DNA of 37,931 nt from Leadbetterella sp. (GCA_019638185.1 JAHBUH010000032.1:1-37931); one strand, 5' to 3'; counted from the first letter of the stretch, positions 1 through 10,200 are shown. Program-made: numbers and translations. The notes: generated by a model not told the origin, from the letters alone.

Positions 1-87
1 CAATCCTGGGGCTTTTTTGTTTTACTTACTTTCACGGGTGTTTAATCCTCCGTATTTATCCTTAAATTTACAGGAAAGGTTATACGG

Positions 88-2766
88 TTGAAAAGGATCT
101 TTTTCGTCTTTACGATTGCGCTAGCGCTTCTTTCCTGTAACGGGGGAACGGAGAAGGAGTATACTATTGGGTTTTCCCAGTGCCTGATGAGCGACAGCTG
201 GCGCAGGGAGATGGTAGATGAGATGCAGCGGGAGCTTACCTTCTATCCTGAAGTGAAGTTTGTGATGCGGAGTGCCGATTCTTCTAACACAAACCAGATC
301 TTACACATACAGCAGTTTATTGATGAAAAGGTAGACCTGCTCATCGTGTCTCCTAACGAGAGCAACCAGCTCACCCCGATTATTGAAAAGGCGTATGAGC
401 GGGGTATACCCGTGGTAGTTGTAGACCGGAGAACGCTTTCAGATAAGTATACGGCTTTTGTGGGAGCTGATAATGTGACGGTAGGTAAAAATGCCGGGCT
501 GTACACCAATGTGCTTTTAAACGGTTCAGGGCGGGTAATTGATATTGCGGATTCGCCCAATACCACTCCTTCACAGGACAGGACAAAGGGCTTTACGGAT
601 GAGCTGCTGAAGCATCCCAAATTAAAGCACCTGGCCACTTTCTGGTATGGTAGGAACATAGATCAGCTGGAAGATTTTTTAAAGAAAAATGAGGTGGACC
701 TGATCTTTGCCCATAACGACCGGTACGCTTTTCAGGCCTATACCACCTTAAAAAAGGCAGGACTGGACCGGAAGATCAAGATTATCGGCGTGGATGGCCT
801 GGCGGGAAAAAACGAGGGCCTGGAGCTGGTTAAAAATAAAAATATTACGGCCACCATTCTTTACCCTACAGGCGGAGAAGTGGCCATAAGAACGGCTATG
901 AAAATCCTGAAGAAGGAGCCGTTTGAGAAAGATAATTCGCTGTATTCCACCATCATCAACCCGGCCAATGTGGAAATCGTGATGGCGCAATACGCCAAGA
1001 TCAAGTCGCAGCAGGAGGCCATAGAGCGCCAGGCAGAGCGGATCACGAACCTGAATACTATTTACGATAATCAACGCCAGGTTTTTATACTTACCCTGAT
1101 CTTACTGGGGCTGGTGGTGGGCCTGGGGGCGTTTTTTGTATACCTGTGGCGGATCAAGCAAAAGTCTAATATCATTCTTTCCCAGCGTAATGATGAGATC
1201 CTGAAGCAAAAGGAAGAGATAGAGCGGGTTTCCCTGCAGGCGAGAGAGGCTACGGAAGAGAAAATGCGGTTTTATTCCTATATATCACACGAGTTTAAGA
1301 CGCCGCTCAGCCTTATCCTGACGCCTACCGAGGATCTGATCCGGAAAGGGAGTTATAATTATAAGGAAGTAAAGCCGGTGCTGGAGCTTATTCAGAAGAA
1401 TGCTAACCGCCTGCTGAGAATGGTGAACCAGGTGCTGGATTTACGGAAGATTGATGCCGGGAAACTCCTGCTCAATGCCGGAAATTATGACTTGGTGCAG
1501 TTTGTGAGGGAGATCGTGGAAGATTTCAGGGTATCGGCGCGGAAGCATAAGATCGATCTGAAGTTTGAGTCGCAGGCAGAAGTGCTGCCGTTTTCCTTTG
1601 ACGCCGAGAAACTGGATAAGGTATTTTTTAATCTCCTTTCCAATGCGTTTAAGTTTACGCCGGATAACGGGAAAGTCCATGTGACATTAAGGCTGATGGG
1701 GGAGAATGTGGCGGTAGAGGTTAAGGATACGGGCGTGGGGATGAATGCAAAAGACCGGGAGAATGCCTTTGAGATGTTCTATAGGGGGAACCAGAAGGTG
1801 AATTTCGGTGTGGGGCTGGGTCTGGCTCTTTCCAGGGAGTTTGTTAACCTGCATAATGGTGAGATCAGCCTGGAATCCAAGGAGGGTCATGGCACTACGT
1901 TTTCCGTGTTTCTGCCCATTGAGCGGAAGGTGGAAGGGGAAGAGCTGCAGCCGTCGGAAGATTTCACCCATGTTATTTTTGAGGCTATTGATTTTTCCAA
2001 TGAAATAAACGGGAATGAACCGGGGAGCACCTCGCTGGTCATTATAGAAGATAACCCGGACCTGGCCGGTTATCTTCGGCATAAATTATCGGCGCAGTTT
2101 TCAGTTACGGTGGCCGGTTCCGCTGAATCGGGCCTGGAGGCGGTTCTGGACCAGATCCCCGATATCATTATTACAGACGTGATGTTACCCGGTAAAGACG
2201 GTTTCTGGCTGACCAAACAGGTGAAAGAAGATTTCAGGACGTCGCATATCCCGGTGATCATGTTGACCGCAAAAGGCCACCTGGACAGCCAGCTGGAGGG
2301 GGTTAAATCAGGGGCTGATATTTATATGGCCAAACCTTTCAGCCAGTCGCTGCTGGAAGCCAATATCGGAACGCTGCTGGAAAACCGGCAGCGGCAGCGA
2401 AGAAGGCTGGAGAGTGAGGTGGTAAACCCGGAGACGGTACAGGCCAGGGAACGTAAGTTTTTATCGGTGTTTGAAAGTACACTTGAAAAACGGTTATCCG
2501 AGAACGAGCTGTCTGTAGAGCAGCTGAGCCGCGATATGGGCATGTCACGGGTGCAATTGTACCGCAAGATCACGGCATTGACGAACCGGAATGTAAATGA
2601 TTATATCGCCGATTATAAAATCAGGAAAGCGAAGATCCTGCTGGCGGATGCGAATAATAATATTTCGGAGATTGCGTATAAGCTTGGGTTTAGCAGCCCG
2701 GGGTATTTTACTACGTTTTTTAAGCAGAGGACGGGCGAGACGCCCAGCGACTGGCGAAAAGAATAA
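88..2766 (+). CDS. Hybrid two-component sensor/regulator (HTCS) of the fructan locus
   Basis: This 892-residue one-protein signalling system senses sugar in the periplasm and regulates the neighbouring fructan genes. Visible parts are a signal peptide with lipobox LLSC (Cys17), a periplasmic-binding-protein type sugar sensor (about 20-310), one membrane segment (about 331-354), a short coiled coil, a HisKA domain with SHEFKTPL (phospho-acceptor His401), an ATPase domain (about 505-615), a receiver (about 650-765, phospho-Asp697) and a C-terminal AraC-type HTH (about 795-890). The start is a TTG at 88 preceded by AGGAAAGG; the next ATG would delete the signal peptide. The layout matches Bacteroides fructan sensors such as BT1754, whose periplasmic domain binds fructose. 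The fructose ligand is inferred here from that family and from the GH32 and fructokinase neighbours. It is convergent with the GH32 gene. Confidence 0.92.
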   Translation: MKRIFFVFTIALALLSCNGGTEKEYTIGFSQCLMSDSWRREMVDEMQRELTFYPEVKFVMRSADSSNTNQILHIQQFIDEKVDLLIVSPNESNQLTPIIEKAYERGIPVVVVDRRTLSDKYTAFVGADNVTVGKNAGLYTNVLLNGSGRVIDIADSPNTTPSQDRTKGFTDELLKHPKLKHLATFWYGRNIDQLEDFLKKNEVDLIFAHNDRYAFQAYTTLKKAGLDRKIKIIGVDGLAGKNEGLELVKNKNITATILYPTGGEVAIRTAMKILKKEPFEKDNSLYSTIINPANVEIVMAQYAKIKSQQEAIERQAERITNLNTIYDNQRQVFILTLILLGLVVGLGAFFVYLWRIKQKSNIILSQRNDEILKQKEEIERVSLQAREATEEKMRFYSYISHEFKTPLSLILTPTEDLIRKGSYNYKEVKPVLELIQKNANRLLRMVNQVLDLRKIDAGKLLLNAGNYDLVQFVREIVEDFRVSARKHKIDLKFESQAEVLPFSFDAEKLDKVFFNLLSNAFKFTPDNGKVHVTLRLMGENVAVEVKDTGVGMNAKDRENAFEMFYRGNQKVNFGVGLGLALSREFVNLHNGEISLESKEGHGTTFSVFLPIERKVEGEELQPSEDFTHVIFEAIDFSNEINGNEPGSTSLVIIEDNPDLAGYLRHKLSAQFSVTVAGSAESGLEAVLDQIPDIIITDVMLPGKDGFWLTKQVKEDFRTSHIPVIMLTAKGHLDSQLEGVKSGADIYMAKPFSQSLLEANIGTLLENRQRQRRRLESEVVNPETVQARERKFLSVFESTLEKRLSENELSVEQLSRDMGMSRVQLYRKITALTNRNVNDYIADYKIRKAKILLADANNNISEIAYKLGFSSPGYFTTFFKQRTGETPSDWRKE

Positions 2767-2890
2767 AGCTGCTTAAAAAGTATATCAACTGCTGCGTTGT
2801 TTTCGGAATTCGGCCTCAGTCACATCCTTTAGTATGCTCCTTTGGCCTCCTCCTCAACGCCTTGCATTTGATATACTTTTTAAGCAGCTT
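2766..2890. repeat. 125-bp palindromic element with perfect 23-bp arms between convergent genes
   Basis: The arms at 2766-2788 and 2868-2890 are perfect 23-bp inverted repeats. The 79-bp interior adds partial pairing (GCGTTG near 2795 with CAACGC near 2856, and GGCC boxes on both sides). The left arm begins on the last base of the regulator's stop codon. There is no trailing T-run, so it is not a textbook intrinsic terminator. It could still end transcription from both convergent genes, or be a dispersed REP/MITE-like repeat. Confidence 0.85.
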
Positions 2891-2939
2891 CGGAACTACC
2901 GGCGGTTACTACTTTTCAAACATCCCTAAACGGGATATT

Positions 2940-4403
2940 TTATTTCCATTTGATGCTGTAAGAAGAGGTATTGCTTTTAAGAAACACCAGTTCTGACATA
3001 ACGGCTTTGCCGTCATTGGCATAAATTTCCACCAGGGATTTATCCACGATAATATCTAATTTCAGCCTGCCGTTTTCCGGTTTGACCGTCATGGATTCCA
3101 GCCCTTTGAACTGTTCGCTGAACCCGGTTTCACCTGAATTATTACGGTCAAAAGTAAGGGTAGAGGTCTGCACATCGTAGCTGACTAAAGTACGGAAGGT
3201 ATCGTGCTTTAACAGTTCTATTTCAAACCCTTTGCTGTCTTTTAAATCCAGGTCCAGCACCAGCCGGTATACATTTTCATTTTTCTTCGAAAGGGCGGAT
3301 GTAAAGGCGCGGCCTTTGGTCAGCGTAACTTTTTCTGTAGGAATAGAAGCGGAGATAACGGGCACCTGCCGAAGCTTTAAAGTACCGTTTTCATCCACTA
3401 AGGTCAGTTTCCGGGGAAGTGAGAACTGGCCCCGGTATTCGTCAGCGGGGATGTCCTTGCCATAGGCCCAGTTATTGGCCCAGCCTATGATAATGGGATC
3501 CGGCTGGCTGGCAGGCGGGTTACCAAACGGGATAGCGGCATAGAAGTCTTTTCCTTCATCGATGTGAAAAACACCTTCCTGTTTCTGTGGGGTAAAGGTT
3601 TTTCCGTCAAAGTCTCCTACAAAGTACTGCATTCCCACATAGCCGTCATACTTGTGCCCGCTGGAAATGAGTAAAACCCATTTTTTTTCAGAGGAGTTTT
3701 CCACTTTTACCCGTGTAAGTGCCGGGCATTCCCAGATTTTAGTTATATCCCCCTGGCCTCCAAACTGGCCTTTGAGTTCCCAGTCTTTCAGGTTTTTTGA
3801 CCAGTAGAAGTGCACTTTGTGCTCTAATGGAATGGCTACGGTCATTATCCAGACTTTATTAGTGGCATCCCAGATCACGGAGGGATCTCTGAAGTTATCC
3901 AGGCCGATGTCTAAGACGGGGTTTCCGTCATATATTTTAAAAGTCCGGCCCTTGTCTTCGCTGTAGGCGATTCCCTGGCTTTCGCCGGCCCCTTTCCGGT
4001 CTATGATTTTCTGAATGGTATAAACGGCTACTATACCGTGCTTAAACCCCGGTTTAAAAAGGCCGCTGGTGTTCAGGCTATCTACCACTGCTCCGCCGGA
4101 AAAGAACATGTCGGAGCCCCGCCCGTCGGGGTGCTGGACCTCTGTCAGCGCCACCGGCAGGGTTTCCCAGGTTTGCAGGTCTTTGGAGACGGCATGGCCC
4201 CATGACATGTGGCCCCAGTCTGTGCCGAAAGGATTATACTGGTAAAACAGGTGGTATTCACCGTCCAGGTAGATCATCCCGTTCGGGTCATTGGACCAGT
4301 TTTTGGGCTGGCTGTAATGGTGAACTGGCCTTCTGTTTACCTGGGATTGCGCGGGCAGGCTGTTTAAGCAGGCTGCCAGGATTAAAAATGGAAGGTATCT
4401 CAT
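2940..4403 (-). CDS. Secreted GH32 beta-fructosidase (levanase/inulinase/invertase family)
   Basis: This 487-residue enzyme hydrolyses beta-fructofuranosyl bonds in fructan or sucrose. The GH32 signature residues are visible: WSNDPNG with the nucleophile Asp39, the transition-state-stabilising RDP at 172-174, and the WEC motif with acid/base Glu225. A five-bladed propeller (about 25-330) is followed by a beta-sandwich C-terminal domain. The N-terminus is hydrophobic. It could be a lipoprotein (LAAC, Cys12) or be cleaved near residue 20, so surface versus periplasmic location is open. It is the last gene of the fructan cluster, 25 bp after susD. Whether it prefers levan, inulin or short oligosaccharides cannot be read from the sequence. 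Confidence 0.93.
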   Translation of the reverse strand: MRYLPFLILAACLNSLPAQSQVNRRPVHHYSQPKNWSNDPNGMIYLDGEYHLFYQYNPFGTDWGHMSWGHAVSKDLQTWETLPVALTEVQHPDGRGSDMFFSGGAVVDSLNTSGLFKPGFKHGIVAVYTIQKIIDRKGAGESQGIAYSEDKGRTFKIYDGNPVLDIGLDNFRDPSVIWDATNKVWIMTVAIPLEHKVHFYWSKNLKDWELKGQFGGQGDITKIWECPALTRVKVENSSEKKWVLLISSGHKYDGYVGMQYFVGDFDGKTFTPQKQEGVFHIDEGKDFYAAIPFGNPPASQPDPIIIGWANNWAYGKDIPADEYRGQFSLPRKLTLVDENGTLKLRQVPVISASIPTEKVTLTKGRAFTSALSKKNENVYRLVLDLDLKDSKGFEIELLKHDTFRTLVSYDVQTSTLTFDRNNSGETGFSEQFKGLESMTVKPENGRLKLDIIVDKSLVEIYANDGKAVMSELVFLKSNTSSYSIKWK

Positions 4404-4428
4404 GCTATGTTTTTATTTGGTTATTCAA

Positions 4429-6141
4429 TTAAAAGTAGCCCGGGTTTTGTTTGTATAAGCCCTTTGTAAAGGTGATCTCGGCCTGGGGTATGGGCAGGTA
4501 TTCATCCCGGCCGGCTGTGAATTTAGCCGTAGATAAATAAGGCCGGCGAACTTTCTCGGTCTCAATAAAATTATTCAGAACTTCCTGGGCAATTCCCCAC
4601 CTTACCAGGTCAAAGAACCTGGCCCCTTCGGTAGCAAATTCCAGCCGTCTTTCCCACACCAGGGCTGTCCAGGCGAAATCCTTCGTCCATACCGCGCTGG
4701 TATAGGGTTTTAGGTTATATTTCGAAGCAAAGGTTCCGTCGGCTTTCCGGAGTCTTGCGGTGCTGGCCGCCGCCCGGTTCCTTACCTGGTTAATGAGCGG
4801 AAGGGCTTTGTCTGGCTGGTTCAGCTGGATGTAAGCTTCCGCCTGCATGAGCAGCACGTCATCGTAACGCAGTACGTCTGTATTTTTAGCCGTTCCCATG
4901 AAAGGCCCCAGTTTAAAGTAGGATGAGCTGGTGGCCAGCAGCTGCCCGCGCATGGTATGGAGGTTACCGTACACGCCGGGGTCACGCACCCAGCTGTTAC
5001 TGAAGGGTTTGGTATTGTCATACTTGTACACGTGCCCGTCTATACCGATGGTATGGTCTAAACGGGTATCTACCGTCTGGGTGCTTAAATCAGCGTTTTT
5101 CGCATTAAAGGTATTGAAGTTAGGCCAGCCGTTAGCATCCGTGGTATGGGCATTCAGAAGGTTCTGGCTGGCGGCGTGGAAGCCGCAGCATCCGTATTGA
5201 GGCGCTCCGTGCGGGTAGGTAAGGCCGTCTTCGTAGTTCATTCTTCCGGCGGTGGTACCGTCATTTACCGTAAACTGGATGGCAAAAACCGATTCCGGGC
5301 CATTTTCTGTTTCCGGGAGGAAGTTATCGGCAATATCCTCTGCCAGGGCATATTTACCTGAACTGATCACGGCCTGGGTGAGGTTAACCACTTCCTGGAG
5401 CCGGGCCTGGCTGATGGCCGTTACTTTATGGGCCTCGTTTTGCTGATAGGCCTGGTAGAGCCTTACTTTAGCCAGGTAAGCCTGAGCGGCGCGTTTATTG
5501 GCCCGACCTAATTCCAGCTGGGTTTCGGGCAGATTGTCTATGGCAAACTGGAAATCGGCTGCAATTTTATTCCAGGATTCCTCATTGCTCAGGGTGTTAG
5601 AGGTTTTCAGAATCTCCTCATCCGTGGCGTTTTCGTCAAACTGGGGGATGTTTTTGTATAATAGCTTCAGGGTGAAGTAGCTGTGAGCCCTTAAAAATTT
5701 CAGTTCTCCCAGGCGGGCGTTTTTATTGGGGAAATTACTTTCGTTTAAGGTATTCACGGCTCTCAGTGCCACATTACACCGGGAAATGGACTTGTAAAGG
5801 TTCCGCCAGGTGCGCGTCACGAAAGCATCCATAGCCGGTGTAACCAGGTTATAGTGCTCCAGGGCATCTATCTCACCTACGTCACTGGTGCCGCCGCCGC
5901 CTTTGTAGGCATCGTCAGAACGGATACTTCCATAGACCCAGTTACTGTGAATAGGGCCTATCATGTCGCCATTGCCGATGGCGGCATAGGCCGCGGTAAC
6001 CAGCCCTTCTATGGCATCCGGAGAGGTGAGGTCAGCGGATGAGAGGACCCCTTTAGGTGTATAATCCAGTGCGTCTTTGCAGGATCCCAGCCAAAGGAGG
6101 GATACCAGGGCTGACGCGGCGATAAATTTTCTATTTTTCAT
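4429..6141 (-). CDS. susD: SusD/RagB family outer-membrane sugar-binding lipoprotein
   Basis: This 570-residue surface lipoprotein should form the lid of the SusC channel and bind fructan chains. It has a lipoprotein signal with LGSC (Cys21), followed by the usual N-terminal SusD segment (DYTPKG) and TPR-like helical repeats. The C-terminus is typical of the family: WERRLEFATEGARFFDLVRW, then YLPIPQAEI and NPGYF at the end. The gene lies 20 bp after susC, the normal tandem order. Substrate specificity is inferred from the GH32 and fructokinase neighbours. Confidence 0.95.
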   Translation of the reverse strand: MKNRKFIAASALVSLLWLGSCKDALDYTPKGVLSSADLTSPDAIEGLVTAAYAAIGNGDMIGPIHSNWVYGSIRSDDAYKGGGGTSDVGEIDALEHYNLVTPAMDAFVTRTWRNLYKSISRCNVALRAVNTLNESNFPNKNARLGELKFLRAHSYFTLKLLYKNIPQFDENATDEEILKTSNTLSNEESWNKIAADFQFAIDNLPETQLELGRANKRAAQAYLAKVRLYQAYQQNEAHKVTAISQARLQEVVNLTQAVISSGKYALAEDIADNFLPETENGPESVFAIQFTVNDGTTAGRMNYEDGLTYPHGAPQYGCCGFHAASQNLLNAHTTDANGWPNFNTFNAKNADLSTQTVDTRLDHTIGIDGHVYKYDNTKPFSNSWVRDPGVYGNLHTMRGQLLATSSSYFKLGPFMGTAKNTDVLRYDDVLLMQAEAYIQLNQPDKALPLINQVRNRAAASTARLRKADGTFASKYNLKPYTSAVWTKDFAWTALVWERRLEFATEGARFFDLVRWGIAQEVLNNFIETEKVRRPYLSTAKFTAGRDEYLPIPQAEITFTKGLYKQNPGYF

Positions 6142-6161
6142 TTTGACAGGTCTGTTAAGGT

Positions 6162-9100
6162 TTAGAATGAGACGTTAATTCCAAATGTATAGGTTTTCGG
6201 AATCGGCACAGGGTTTATGTTAATACGTTCGGGATCAGGGCTTTGATAGCTTTTGGATTTGAACCAGAACATATTTTCAAACATGACGAAGAGCCGGAGC
6301 CTTTCCACCACTTTTGCAGGCCTTAAGGTATACCCCAGCTGCATGTTTCTCATTTTGAAATAGGAAGTATTCACCATGAAGTAGTCGGAGGTACGGGTCT
6401 CGTTATTGTTATCTTTCAGGGTGAGGGCAGGGACACGGGTGTCTGTGTGGGCGGGTGTCCAGCCATCAAACACACCGGGCCCTACGTTTTCACGGCTTCT
6501 CATCAGGTTATTAAACATGGAGTAGGCATCATAGCCGGATTTCCCGGCCACCCCCGAACCAAACAGGGAGGCGTCCCATTGTTTATAAGAAAGGTCTACT
6601 CTTACGCCGTATTCCAGGGCAGGGAGAGTGGTACCGATCCAGGTTCTGTCCAGGTCATCTATGCGGCCGTCATTATTAATGTCCATGTAGCGTATTCTTC
6701 CGGGGGCGGCACCGATCTGGGTAGGGGCGCTATTCACTTCTTCCTGTGACTGGAAGAGTCCCATGGTTTTGTATCCGAAAATATCAAACTGTGACCGGCC
6801 GATGATGGTGCTGGTGAGGTTTCCGGGGTAGGCGGCCCTTACTTCTTCAGGCAGTTCGGTGATCCGGTCCCTGAAATGGCTGAAATTAGTGGTGACGGTA
6901 TAGTCTAAACCGCCGTTATTCCTCTGACGGTACCCCAGCACCAGTTCCCAGCCTTTGTTAGATTTGGCGGCTCCGTTAACGGCTTTTGACTGGCCTTCAC
7001 CCAGTGTGGCCGCTACCGGAGGGATGATCAGGATACCGGTGGTTTTCCGGGTGAAGTAGTCAAATGAACCAAAAAGCTTATCGTTCCACAGGGCAAAGTC
7101 AAGCCCCAGGTTAACCTCACTGGTTTCTTCCCAGCGAAGGTCGTTATTGGCCGCCTGGGTCTGTACAAAACCGGAGGGGAGCGTACCCGTATTGGCTCCT
7201 GACAAGGAGTAGGCCGTACCGATGTTCATGTAGGTTTCCCAGAAACCGGGTGTAAGCTGGTTCTGATTGGTTCCGTAGCGGGTATCGAAGAGCCCGAACC
7301 GGGCCAGGTCTCCGATGTGCTGGTTTCCTACTTTACCTACGCCTACCCGAAGTTTCAGCTCATCAAAGAGATCCTGTTTTTCCATAAAGTTCTCTTTGTC
7401 AATCCGCCATCCGAAGGAAGCCGCCGGGAAAATAGCGTACTGGTTATTTTCTCCGAACCGGGAGGAGCCGTCGCGGCGTACGGTAAAGGCGGCCAGGTAT
7501 TTATCCGCCAGCGTGTAGTCTATACGGGCAAACTGGGAAAAGAGCTTATGCCCGGTGGAGGTTCCGTTAGCCGTAGTATTTCCTGTACCGGCATTGAGCG
7601 TAAAGTAATCTTCTTCCTGGATGGCGTAACCTTCTTTCTTGGTAAACTGGGAGTTAAGATTCGTGTTAATTAATTCCGTACCCACCAGGAACTTCAGTTG
7701 ATGGTTTTTATTGACATCCCAATTGTACCGGGCCGTATTGGACCAGGTAGTGCTCAGATAATGGTTCTGATCCAGTGAAAGGCTGTTAGTGGTTCGGTTA
7801 AATGCGCCTTCGGAGAATTTCAGGGCAATGACCTTATTCTCGAAGTTGGCATTGTCTGCACCGAAATTGGTTTTCACAAACAGGTTTTTAATGGGCTGAA
7901 TCTCCAGGAAGATATTTCCGAAGGTACTTAAACGGTTCGCATTGTTCCATTTGGAGATATCCTGCATGTGCAGGGGGTTATTCCGGTCGGAATAGCCACC
8001 GCCTGATGCCCCGGCATAGGTAACGCCGTCTTTCTGATAAACCGGGATAGTGGGTACCTGGAACACCGACAGGCTGGTGGTGGGTGTACCGCCCAGGTCA
8101 TTGGCCGTAAGGGTTTCGTTGGAATTGGCGATTCTCAGGTTAAGGCCGGTCACTACTTTATTGTTAAAGGCCCGTGTAACAGCGTTAATACTTCCGCTGA
8201 GGCGGTCGTAGTTGGTAAACCGCAGCATACCCGTATTTTTCAGTTGCCCGAGATTAATTTCCAGGGAAGACACGCGGTTACCATAAGAGATGGTCAGGTC
8301 GTTTTGGGTGACAATCCCGGTTTTGTACATGACATCCTGCCAGTCGGTATCGCCTACCGGCGTGTTCGGGTCTCCGCCCACGAAGGGCTTCGGGGTTACA
8401 CTGTTTAAAACCGGGTTGGTAAAATTGCCATTCCAGTTGAAATCATAAATATCGCCATATCCGTCCGCCGGGTTCTGCCCGTCGTTTACGGATGCCTGCC
8501 AGAGCGCCCTGCCCCGGTCGGCGGCGTTCAGCATTTTGAAACGCATGGATTTTTCGGATTGGGCCGAGATGCGCGAGTTAAACTGAAACGCTACTTTTCC
8601 GTCGGTATTTCCCCCGTTTTTTGTGGTTACGATGACCACGCCGTTAGAGGCTCTGGCCCCGTAGATGGAGGCGGCTGAGGCATCTTTCAGTACCTGGATA
8701 GATTCTATATTCCCGGGGTTCATGTTCTGGAATACTTCGGGCCGGGTGGTGGGTATCCCGTCAATGATGTAGAGGGGGTCGTTATTGCCCAGGGTATTGG
8801 CCCCGCGGATCAGGATCCGGCCGTTTGAGCCGTTAGGGGAGCCGTCACGCTCAATGTATAAGCCCGGTACGCGTCCCTGTAAAGACTGCATGGGGTTACC
8901 GGTACTGTTATTCTGAATAGGTTTCAGCTCCACTACGGCTACGGAACCGGTCAGGTCTTCCTTTCGCTGGGTGATGTATCCTACCACCACCACATCCTGC
9001 AGGATGTTATTGGATTGCAGGAGGATTTCCAGGTGTGTTTTACCGCTGATCAGGACTTCCTGCTCTACGTAGCCCACATAGGTTACTTTCAATTTAAGGG

Positions 9101-9299
9101 TATTGGGCGGGAGGGTGAGCGAGAAGTTCCCATCGGCATCGGTAGCCACGCCGGCTGTACCTCCCGGTACGGCGATGGTAGCTCCTATGAGGGGTTCCTG
9201 GGTACCGGCATCTTTAACCGTTCCCGTGATCTTTTGCTGGGAAAACGCCCATTGAGCCATCATCAGCAGGCTCAGGAGAGAGAGTAGTCTTGTTTTCAT
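6162..9299 (-). CDS. susC: SusC/RagA family TonB-dependent transporter
   Basis: This 1045-residue outer-membrane transporter imports oligosaccharides using TonB energy. After a signal peptide (about 1-20) comes a carboxypeptidase-regulatory-like beta-sandwich (about 23-108, KITGTV...LIGATI...GYVEQEV). The plug follows (about 115-230, with LQGRVPGLYIERDGSPNGS and GANTLGNNDPLYIIDG), then a 22-strand barrel. The late family motif RYMDINNDGRIDDLDR and the terminal aromatic residue (NVSF) are present. It starts 15 bp after the fructokinase stop, so it has no obvious promoter of its own and is probably cotranscribed with the kinase. Confidence 0.96.
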   Translation of the reverse strand: MKTRLLSLLSLLMMAQWAFSQQKITGTVKDAGTQEPLIGATIAVPGGTAGVATDADGNFSLTLPPNTLKLKVTYVGYVEQEVLISGKTHLEILLQSNNILQDVVVVGYITQRKEDLTGSVAVVELKPIQNNSTGNPMQSLQGRVPGLYIERDGSPNGSNGRILIRGANTLGNNDPLYIIDGIPTTRPEVFQNMNPGNIESIQVLKDASAASIYGARASNGVVIVTTKNGGNTDGKVAFQFNSRISAQSEKSMRFKMLNAADRGRALWQASVNDGQNPADGYGDIYDFNWNGNFTNPVLNSVTPKPFVGGDPNTPVGDTDWQDVMYKTGIVTQNDLTISYGNRVSSLEINLGQLKNTGMLRFTNYDRLSGSINAVTRAFNNKVVTGLNLRIANSNETLTANDLGGTPTTSLSVFQVPTIPVYQKDGVTYAGASGGGYSDRNNPLHMQDISKWNNANRLSTFGNIFLEIQPIKNLFVKTNFGADNANFENKVIALKFSEGAFNRTTNSLSLDQNHYLSTTWSNTARYNWDVNKNHQLKFLVGTELINTNLNSQFTKKEGYAIQEEDYFTLNAGTGNTTANGTSTGHKLFSQFARIDYTLADKYLAAFTVRRDGSSRFGENNQYAIFPAASFGWRIDKENFMEKQDLFDELKLRVGVGKVGNQHIGDLARFGLFDTRYGTNQNQLTPGFWETYMNIGTAYSLSGANTGTLPSGFVQTQAANNDLRWEETSEVNLGLDFALWNDKLFGSFDYFTRKTTGILIIPPVAATLGEGQSKAVNGAAKSNKGWELVLGYRQRNNGGLDYTVTTNFSHFRDRITELPEEVRAAYPGNLTSTIIGRSQFDIFGYKTMGLFQSQEEVNSAPTQIGAAPGRIRYMDINNDGRIDDLDRTWIGTTLPALEYGVRVDLSYKQWDASLFGSGVAGKSGYDAYSMFNNLMRSRENVGPGVFDGWTPAHTDTRVPALTLKDNNNETRTSDYFMVNTSYFKMRNMQLGYTLRPAKVVERLRLFVMFENMFWFKSKSYQSPDPERININPVPIPKTYTFGINVSF

Positions 9300-9314
9300 T
9301 TTATTCAGGTTTGC

Positions 9315-10196
9315 TTAATTTTTTAAAAGATTAATTATTTCGGCTTCCGAAATGACGGGGGTAGCGCCGTGATGCGAGGCCACCAGGGCACCTACTGCAC
9401 AGGCTTTGGCCAGGGCGGAGGGTACGGGCGTATTTTTGAGAATTTCAGAGATCAGGGTGGCTAAGAAGGAGTCTCCGGCACCTATGGTGTCTGTCACTTG
9501 CACTTCAAAGCCTTTTTGATAGTAAAACCGGCCATTTTGATAGAGTACGGCGCCATTTTCGCCCAGCGTAACGCATATTTCTTCCAGGTCAAAATGGCCG
9601 GCAAGGGCCAGAACCTGCTCTTCCAAGGTGTCAGAAGGCTCAGAGAGATAACCGGAAAGGATGGCCAACTCGTGATGATTAAGCTTCAGGAAGTCGGTTT
9701 GGGACAGTAGAAACAGGAGGGTTTCCCGATCATAATACGGCGGCCTGAGGTTAATGTCCAGTACCCGTTTCCGGGCATGCGTTAAGAGGTTTTTTAAGGT
9801 GGTAAACGAGTGCTCAGACCGGGCGGCCAGGCTGCCGAAGATGAAGGCATCGGCCTCTTTGACTTTCTCCATGGCCCGGTCTTCCACCCCGATGTAATCC
9901 CAGGCCACGGGATGTAAAATTTTATATTGGACGTTATTTTTATCGTCCATATTTACTTTTACCACACCCGTAAGGTGGGTTTGTCCCTGTTGTACCAACT
10001 GGGTGTTAAGGCCCGATGCGGTGGCAAATTGCAGTAATTCACGCCCCAGGTCATCCGTACCGATACGGCTGATCATATCTACCTCATTTCCGAGGTTTCT
10101 TAAATGAATGGCCACGTTCATGGGGGCCCCGCCCGGCATTTTCCCTGACGGAAGCATATCCCAAAGCATTTCTCCGAAGCAAACTATTTTTTTCAT
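9315..10196 (-). CDS. PfkB-family fructokinase
   Basis: This 293-residue cytoplasmic kinase is expected to phosphorylate imported fructose. PfkB features include the N-terminal FGEMLWD, the glycine-rich PGGAPMNVA (21-29) substrate motif, DINLRPP (147-153) and the C-terminal DTIGAGDSF with catalytic base Asp242. The frame remains open upstream to 10274. The ATG at 10196 is preferred because it gives the normal family N-terminus and sits 4 bp after the upstream transporter stop, a tight operon junction. Fructose rather than another hexose or ribose is inferred from the family and the fructan context. Confidence 0.92.
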   Translation of the reverse strand: MKKIVCFGEMLWDMLPSGKMPGGAPMNVAIHLRNLGNEVDMISRIGTDDLGRELLQFATASGLNTQLVQQGQTHLTGVVKVNMDDKNNVQYKILHPVAWDYIGVEDRAMEKVKEADAFIFGSLAARSEHSFTTLKNLLTHARKRVLDINLRPPYYDRETLLFLLSQTDFLKLNHHELAILSGYLSEPSDTLEEQVLALAGHFDLEEICVTLGENGAVLYQNGRFYYQKGFEVQVTDTIGAGDSFLATLISEILKNTPVPSALAKACAVGALVASHHGATPVISEAEIINLLKN

Positions 10197-10200
10197 AGGA

